Assembly: GCF_003325475.1 (NCBI RefSeq)
Contig: NZ_CP029495.1
Location: 4,402,001-4,466,000, forward strand
Direction: 5' to 3'
Length of the DNA: 64,000 nucleotides
Origin: Chromobacterium phragmitis
GTDB taxonomy: Bacteria; Pseudomonadota; Gammaproteobacteria; Burkholderiales; Chromobacteriaceae
Part shown: in pieces, positions 59,870-64,000 of the stretch
Position numbering within the stretch: the stretch's first letter is position 1
Layout: each line of letters begins with the position of its first letter
Made by a program: the position numbers and the translations under genes
Notes under the pieces: generated by a model
What the model was told of the DNA's origin: nothing
What the model saw: the letters and a program-made list of their open reading frames with translations, nothing else
The model's database searches: none

Positions 59870-61290
59870 GCCCCGCCCGCCTCGCCGGCGCGCTGGGCTT
59901 GCTGGGCGCGCTGGCCGGCTGCGCCGCCGTCGGCCCGGACTACCGCCTGCCGTCGCAAGCCGCGCAGGGCAAGCCCGCCGCCAATGCCGCCTTCCAATCG
60001 GCCAACCATGCGGCCTTCAACCCGCAGCCGCTCCCCGCCGGCTGGTGGCGGCTATATGACGACGCCAGGCTGGACAAGCTGGTGGCGCAAGCGCTGAGCG
60101 CCAACGCCGACCTTCGCGCCGCCGCCGCCAATCTGCGCAAGGCGATGGCGGCGGAGGCCTCGGTCAACGCCGGGCGCGATCCCCACGCCAGCGCGTCGGC
60201 CACCGCCCAACGCGCGCAGGATTCCGGCGAAGCGTATTTGATCGAAAAAAAACTGCCGGTGGCCAATATCGGCGATGGCGGCGTGAAGATAGGCTATGAG
60301 ATGGATCTGTTCGGCAAGCTGGCCCGCGCAGAGGAAGCCGCCCATGCCGGCACGGAAGCCACCGCGGCCGCCATGGACCTGGTCCGGAGCACGGTGGCGG
60401 CGCAGACCGCGGGCGCCTACGTCCAGGGCTGCGCGGCCGGACACCAGCTGGCGGTGGCCAGGCACGAGCTGGACCTGCAGAACCGCGGCGTGGCGGTGGC
60501 CAAGCGGATGCAGTCCGCCGGACGCGGCCGCGCCGCCGATGTGGCGCGCGCCCAGGCCCAGGCCGACATACAGCGCGCCGCGCTGCCCCGCCTGCAGGCG
60601 GAACAGGAGGCCGCCCGCTTCCGCCTGGCCGCGCTGCAGGGCAAGGCGCCGGCCGAACTGCCAGCCGCCGCGGCGGCCTGCTCCGTCCTGCCTCGGCTGA
60701 GCCAGCCGCTGCCGGTCGGCGACGGCGCGGCCCTGCTCAAGCGCCGTCCTGACGTGCGCGAGGCGGAACGCAAGCTCGCCGCCGCCACCGCCCGCATCGG
60801 CGTGGCCACCGCCCAGCTCTACCCCAGCGTCAGCCTCGGCGGGTCGGCCGGCTTCACCGGCCTGCTGGAGCACGCGGGAGAAGACCGCACCCGGCGCTGG
60901 AGCCTGGGACCGCTGATCAGCTGGACCCTCCCCGACAGCGGGGCCCGCGCCCGGGTAAAGGCGGCCGAAGCGGACGCCGACGCGGCGCTCGCCCATTTCG
61001 ACGCCGTCGTGCTGAACGCGCTGCGCGAGACGGAAACCGCGCTGACCTTCTACGCCAAGGACCTGGAACGCAACGCCGACCTGCGCTCGGCGCGCGACAA
61101 CGCCCGCGCCGCCGCGCAGGACAACCGCCGCCTGTACGCGGCGGGCCGCGCGCCCTATCTGGCCAGCCTGGACGCCGACCGCGCGCTGGCCGGCAACGAG
61201 GCGGCGCTGGCGGCGTCGGACGCGCAGCTGGCGCAAGATCAGGTCACGGTTTTCCAGGCGCTGGGAGGCGGCTGGGAACAACCGCGCTGA
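59866..61290 (+). CDS. Outer-membrane efflux lipoprotein (NodT/TolC type)
   Basis: A 474-aa RND/FUSC-type outer-membrane factor. The lipobox LAGC (Cys19) suggests lipid anchoring, followed by AAVGPDYRLPSQ, the usual start of NodT-type proteins. Two repeats of the OEP domain are present, with ALSANADLRAAAANLRKA and LLKRRPDVREAERKLAAA, and the periplasmic-tip segment TAQLYPSVSLGGSAGF. It completes the tripartite pump. Confidence 0.93.
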   Translation: MSPARLAGALGLLGALAGCAAVGPDYRLPSQAAQGKPAANAAFQSANHAAFNPQPLPAGWWRLYDDARLDKLVAQALSANADLRAAAANLRKAMAAEASVNAGRDPHASASATAQRAQDSGEAYLIEKKLPVANIGDGGVKIGYEMDLFGKLARAEEAAHAGTEATAAAMDLVRSTVAAQTAGAYVQGCAAGHQLAVARHELDLQNRGVAVAKRMQSAGRGRAADVARAQAQADIQRAALPRLQAEQEAARFRLAALQGKAPAELPAAAAACSVLPRLSQPLPVGDGAALLKRRPDVREAERKLAAATARIGVATAQLYPSVSLGGSAGFTGLLEHAGEDRTRRWSLGPLISWTLPDSGARARVKAAEADADAALAHFDAVVLNALRETETALTFYAKDLERNADLRSARDNARAAAQDNRRLYAAGRAPYLASLDADRALAGNEAALAASDAQLAQDQVTVFQALGGGWEQPR

Positions 61291-61417
61291 ACCGGGAGAG
61301 GCCAGCAACAGCGCTGCCCGCAAGGCGGGCAACCCATGAAGGGCGAGCGCCCTCGGGCGCTGCGCCAAGCCGGCCGCCCCAGGGCAAGAGCCGGGCCGCG
61401 ACAGCGCGGACCTCCAA

Positions 61418-62665
61418 TCAAACGGTCTGTTCCAGCCAGTCTGCGATGCCCTGACCGGCCGCGCGGCCGCTGGCGAAGCAGGCGGTCAGCAGGTAGCCTC
61501 CGGTAGGCGCTTCCCAGTCCAGCATCTCGCCGGCGCAGAATACGCCGGGCAGAACCGTCAACATCTGCCGCTCGTCCAGCGCGGAGAAACAGACGCCGCC
61601 GGCGGTGCTGATCGCCTCGTCTATCGGCCGCGCCGCCGTCAGCGTCAACGGCAGGCGCTTGATCGCGGCCGCGAGCCGCGCCGGATTCTGAAAGCTCTCC
61701 TTGTCCAGGCATTCGCGCAGGATGCCGGCGCGCGCGCCCTTCAGGTTCAGCCGGCTTTGCAGATGACTGGACAGCGAGCGCGAGCCGCGCGGATGCGACA
61801 CCTCGGCCAACACCCTGGCCTCGTCCCAGGCCGGGATCAGATCCAGATGGCAAGCAGCGGAGCCTGCGCGGGCGATCTCGTCGCGCAGCAACGACGAGCA
61901 GGCGTAAATCAGGCTGCCCTCGATGCCGCTTTGGGTGATCACGCACTCGCCCACACGCTTGAATGACCGTCCATCGCCCCCCAGGAAAGACAGACCGACC
62001 GACTTCAGCGGCTCGCCGGCGAACTTGCCGGCGAAAAACTCGCTCCAGTCGGCGTCGAAGCCGCAGTTGGACGGCGACAACGGCGCGGTGGCCACGCCCT
62101 TCTCCGCCAGCCACGGCATCCAGCGGCCATCCGAGCCCAGCTTTTTCCAGCTGCCGCCGCCCAAGGCCAGCAGCGTCGCGTCGGCGCGCACCGCCAGCTC
62201 GCCGTCCGGGGTGTCGAACTTCAAACTGCCGTCGGCGTTCCAGCCTTGCCAGCGGTGGCGCGGATGGATGCGCGCGCCAGCCTCGCGCAGTCGGCTGAGC
62301 CAGGCGCGCAATAGCGGCGCGGCCTTCATCTCCTTGGGAAATACCCGGCCGGAGCTGCCGACGAAAGTCTCCACGCCCAAGCCGTGCGCCCAGGCGCGCA
62401 GCGCGTCGGCGTCAAAGTCTTTCAGCAGCGGCTCGATCTGCGCCGCGCGCTCGCCATAGCGGCCGACAAAGGCCGGGTACGGCTCGGAATGAGTCAAATT
62501 GAGGCCGCCGATGCCGGCCAGCAGGAATTTTCGGCCCACCGACGGCATCGCGTCGTACACATCCACCGCATAGCCTCGCGCCGCCAGCGCCTCGGCCGCC
62601 ATCAACCCGGCCGGTCCGCCGCCCACGATGGCGACGACGCGCCCTGCCTTCTCATTCATGCCCAT
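61418..62665 (-). CDS. BaiN/HI0933-type flavoprotein
   Basis: A 415-aa FAD-dependent protein of the HI0933/BaiN group, matching the TIGR03862-like branch as I recall. The FAD-binding motif VAIVGGGPAGLMAAEALA is followed by the family signature SVGRKFLLAGIGGLNLTHSE and the C-terminal GVCFSALDERQMLTVLPGVF, ATGGYLLTACFASGRAAG. No substrate is known for this branch; BaiN acts on bile-acid derivatives in gut bacteria. A monocistronic gene convergent with the efflux operon. Confidence 0.9.
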   Translation of the reverse strand: MGMNEKAGRVVAIVGGGPAGLMAAEALAARGYAVDVYDAMPSVGRKFLLAGIGGLNLTHSEPYPAFVGRYGERAAQIEPLLKDFDADALRAWAHGLGVETFVGSSGRVFPKEMKAAPLLRAWLSRLREAGARIHPRHRWQGWNADGSLKFDTPDGELAVRADATLLALGGGSWKKLGSDGRWMPWLAEKGVATAPLSPSNCGFDADWSEFFAGKFAGEPLKSVGLSFLGGDGRSFKRVGECVITQSGIEGSLIYACSSLLRDEIARAGSAACHLDLIPAWDEARVLAEVSHPRGSRSLSSHLQSRLNLKGARAGILRECLDKESFQNPARLAAAIKRLPLTLTAARPIDEAISTAGGVCFSALDERQMLTVLPGVFCAGEMLDWEAPTGGYLLTACFASGRAAGQGIADWLEQTV

Positions 62666-62917
62666 GCCTCAAACACCCTTGTCCCGATATCGCCATAGCC
62701 TTGCCGGCAAGGCCGCGATTGTTGCAGAAAACCGCCCGCAACCCAAGCGCGGCGCGCAAATCCGCCAATGCAAGCGGTTTCCGCCCGATGTTTGATCCAG
62801 GCCAGACGGCAATTATTCAATGGAGATAAAATGCGAAATGCATGAGGAGAATAATAACAACCGCCCAAGACAATGAAGCGCACACAAGGAGACGGGGCCC
62901 ACACCCCCGGAACAGCG

Positions 62918-64000
62918 ATGAGAAAATTTGCAGACTGGCCGATCTGGCTGCGGCTGACCGGCGCGATCTGGATTTGCCTGGTTCTAGCCTGGGGCGGACT
63001 GATCGCCTGGGAAACGCGCGCCAGCCGCGAAATCGCCGTGGAACAGGCCAAGGATCTGGCCCACAGCATGAATGAAATGACCATGGCCGGCCTCACCGGC
63101 ATGATGATCACCGGCACCGTGGGCCAGCGCGACGTGTTTCTCGATCAGATTCGCGAACTATCCGCCGTGCGCGACCTGCGCGTGATACGCGGCGACGGGG
63201 TGAGCAAACAGTTCGGCCCCGGCAACGCCGGCGACAAGGCGAGGCCCGGCGACGAAGTGGAGCGCGCCGCGCTCGCCGACGGCAAGCCGCACATCCGGAT
63301 AGAGTCCACGCCGCAACTGGGCGAGCATCTGCGCGTGGTCTACCCGGCGCTGGCCTCCGCCAACTACCTGGGCAAGAACTGCCTGGCCTGCCACCAAGTG
63401 GCCGATAAAACGCCGCTGGGCGCGGTCAGCATGCGCATTTCGCTGGAGAAGCCCTACGCCGCGGTGGACCGCTTCCGCGTGCAAAGCATCTTGTTCGCGC
63501 TGTTCGCTTCGCTACCGATGCTGGCGGTGGTATACCTGTTCATCCGCCGCTTCGTCACCCGCCCGCTGCGGGAAATGTCCGAAGGCCTGGCCGAACTGGC
63601 CAAGGGCGAGGGCGACCTCACCCGCCGCCTGCCGGAGCGCAGCCGGGACGAGATCGGCGTCACCGCCCGCCTGTTCAACCAGATGCTGGCCACCGTGGCC
63701 GGCCTGGTGCGACAGGTCAGCGACAGCGCCGACGCGGTGGCGCAATCCTCCCGCCGCCTGTCCGACGGCGCCGGCCAACTGGCCGCCAGCTCCCATCGCC
63801 AAAACAGCCAGTCCCAGGCCGCCGCCGAGGCGGTGGACCAACTGGCCGCCCACATCGGCGAAATCGCCGGCAAGGCCGAGCATGTGAGCAGCGGCGCCGA
63901 GGAAAGTCTGCAACGCTCCGAGCAAGGGCGGCAGAGCCTGCACCAATTGCAGCGGGAAGTGGGCCAGGTGGAAAGCGCGGTGCAACTGATGGCGCAGGCG
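62918..64000 (+). CDS. Chemoreceptor with CXXCH sensor motif (cut by window edge)
   Basis: The 361 visible codons encode an N-terminal membrane helix (LRLTGAIWICLVLAWGGLIA), a periplasmic sensor of about 150 residues, a second helix (SILFALFASLPMLAVVYLFI), a HAMP domain (RRFVTRPLREMSEGLAELAK) and the start of the methyl-accepting helices. The sensor contains KNCLACHQV (Cys155, Cys158, His159), the c-type haem attachment motif, as in some DUF3365/Tll0287-like sensors. It may therefore sense redox state, oxygen or NO. The ribosome site is weak; the ATG at 62918 starts MRKFADWPIWLRL. The signalling tip lies outside the window. Confidence 0.9.
   Translation, partial: MRKFADWPIWLRLTGAIWICLVLAWGGLIAWETRASREIAVEQAKDLAHSMNEMTMAGLTGMMITGTVGQRDVFLDQIRELSAVRDLRVIRGDGVSKQFGPGNAGDKARPGDEVERAALADGKPHIRIESTPQLGEHLRVVYPALASANYLGKNCLACHQVADKTPLGAVSMRISLEKPYAAVDRFRVQSILFALFASLPMLAVVYLFIRRFVTRPLREMSEGLAELAKGEGDLTRRLPERSRDEIGVTARLFNQMLATVAGLVRQVSDSADAVAQSSRRLSDGAGQLAASSHRQNSQSQAAAEAVDQLAAHIGEIAGKAEHVSSGAEESLQRSEQGRQSLHQLQREVGQVESAVQLMAQA

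Overview
The window is GC-rich, densely packed chromosomal DNA of a betaproteobacterium, most likely Chromobacterium or a close relative in the Neisseriales. The support is a class I PHA synthase that closely matches what I recall of the C. violaceum enzyme, a leuC / entericidin / leuD / leuB cluster, and an asd / asd-paralogue / fimV / truA block. No rRNA, tRNA, intact insertion sequence, prophage or CRISPR array was seen. Identifications come from reading motifs and recalling families; no database search was run.

Layout. 1-8.3 kb (minus strand): asd, an asd-like paralogue, two consecutive FimV-type genes and truA, which is cut by the window edge. 8.6-9.7 kb: small membrane proteins and a miniature chemoreceptor-like protein. 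9.8-14.7 kb: leucine biosynthesis (leuC, leuD, leuB) with an entericidin-like lipoprotein, a GFA protein and an FMN-binding protein between them. 14.8-18.2 kb: an XRE regulator, then an operon of FAH hydrolase, Hsp15, MFS transporter and a SnoaL-like protein. 18.5-21.5 kb: phaC and phaA. 21.6-25.3 kb: a HAD phosphatase with a PhzF homologue, a GNAT protein, and divergent soxR and flavodoxin/VOC genes around a textbook SoxR operator. 25.7-35.5 kb: an M24 aminopeptidase, a LysR regulator, an ArsR-rhodanese regulator divergent from a DUF2938 membrane protein, an AmpH-like enzyme, a SnoaL / SDR / deacetylase operon and a frameshifted gene. 35.6-39.5 kb: yjfB-like, trxB, smr, bcp and phoH. 40.1-42.9 kb: a formyltransferase, a class III aminotransferase and a small HTH protein.

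43.5-53.8 kb is the most distinctive region: a minus-strand chemosensory operon reading cheW, cheR-TPR, cheW, cheA-REC, cheB, a five-receiver hybrid histidine kinase, a single-domain response regulator and a CHASE3 chemoreceptor. The first five genes follow the Wsp order, but no GGDEF output protein is present; the hybrid kinase and receiver occupy that place. It probably controls something other than flagellar rotation.

54.1-64 kb holds a DUF1801 protein, a patatin-like lipase, an AT-rich gap with a decayed 5' end of vgrG, a MarR-controlled FUSC/DUF1656/HlyD/outer-membrane-factor efflux operon, a BaiN-type flavoprotein and, at the right edge, a partial chemoreceptor with a CXXCH haem-binding motif in its sensor region.
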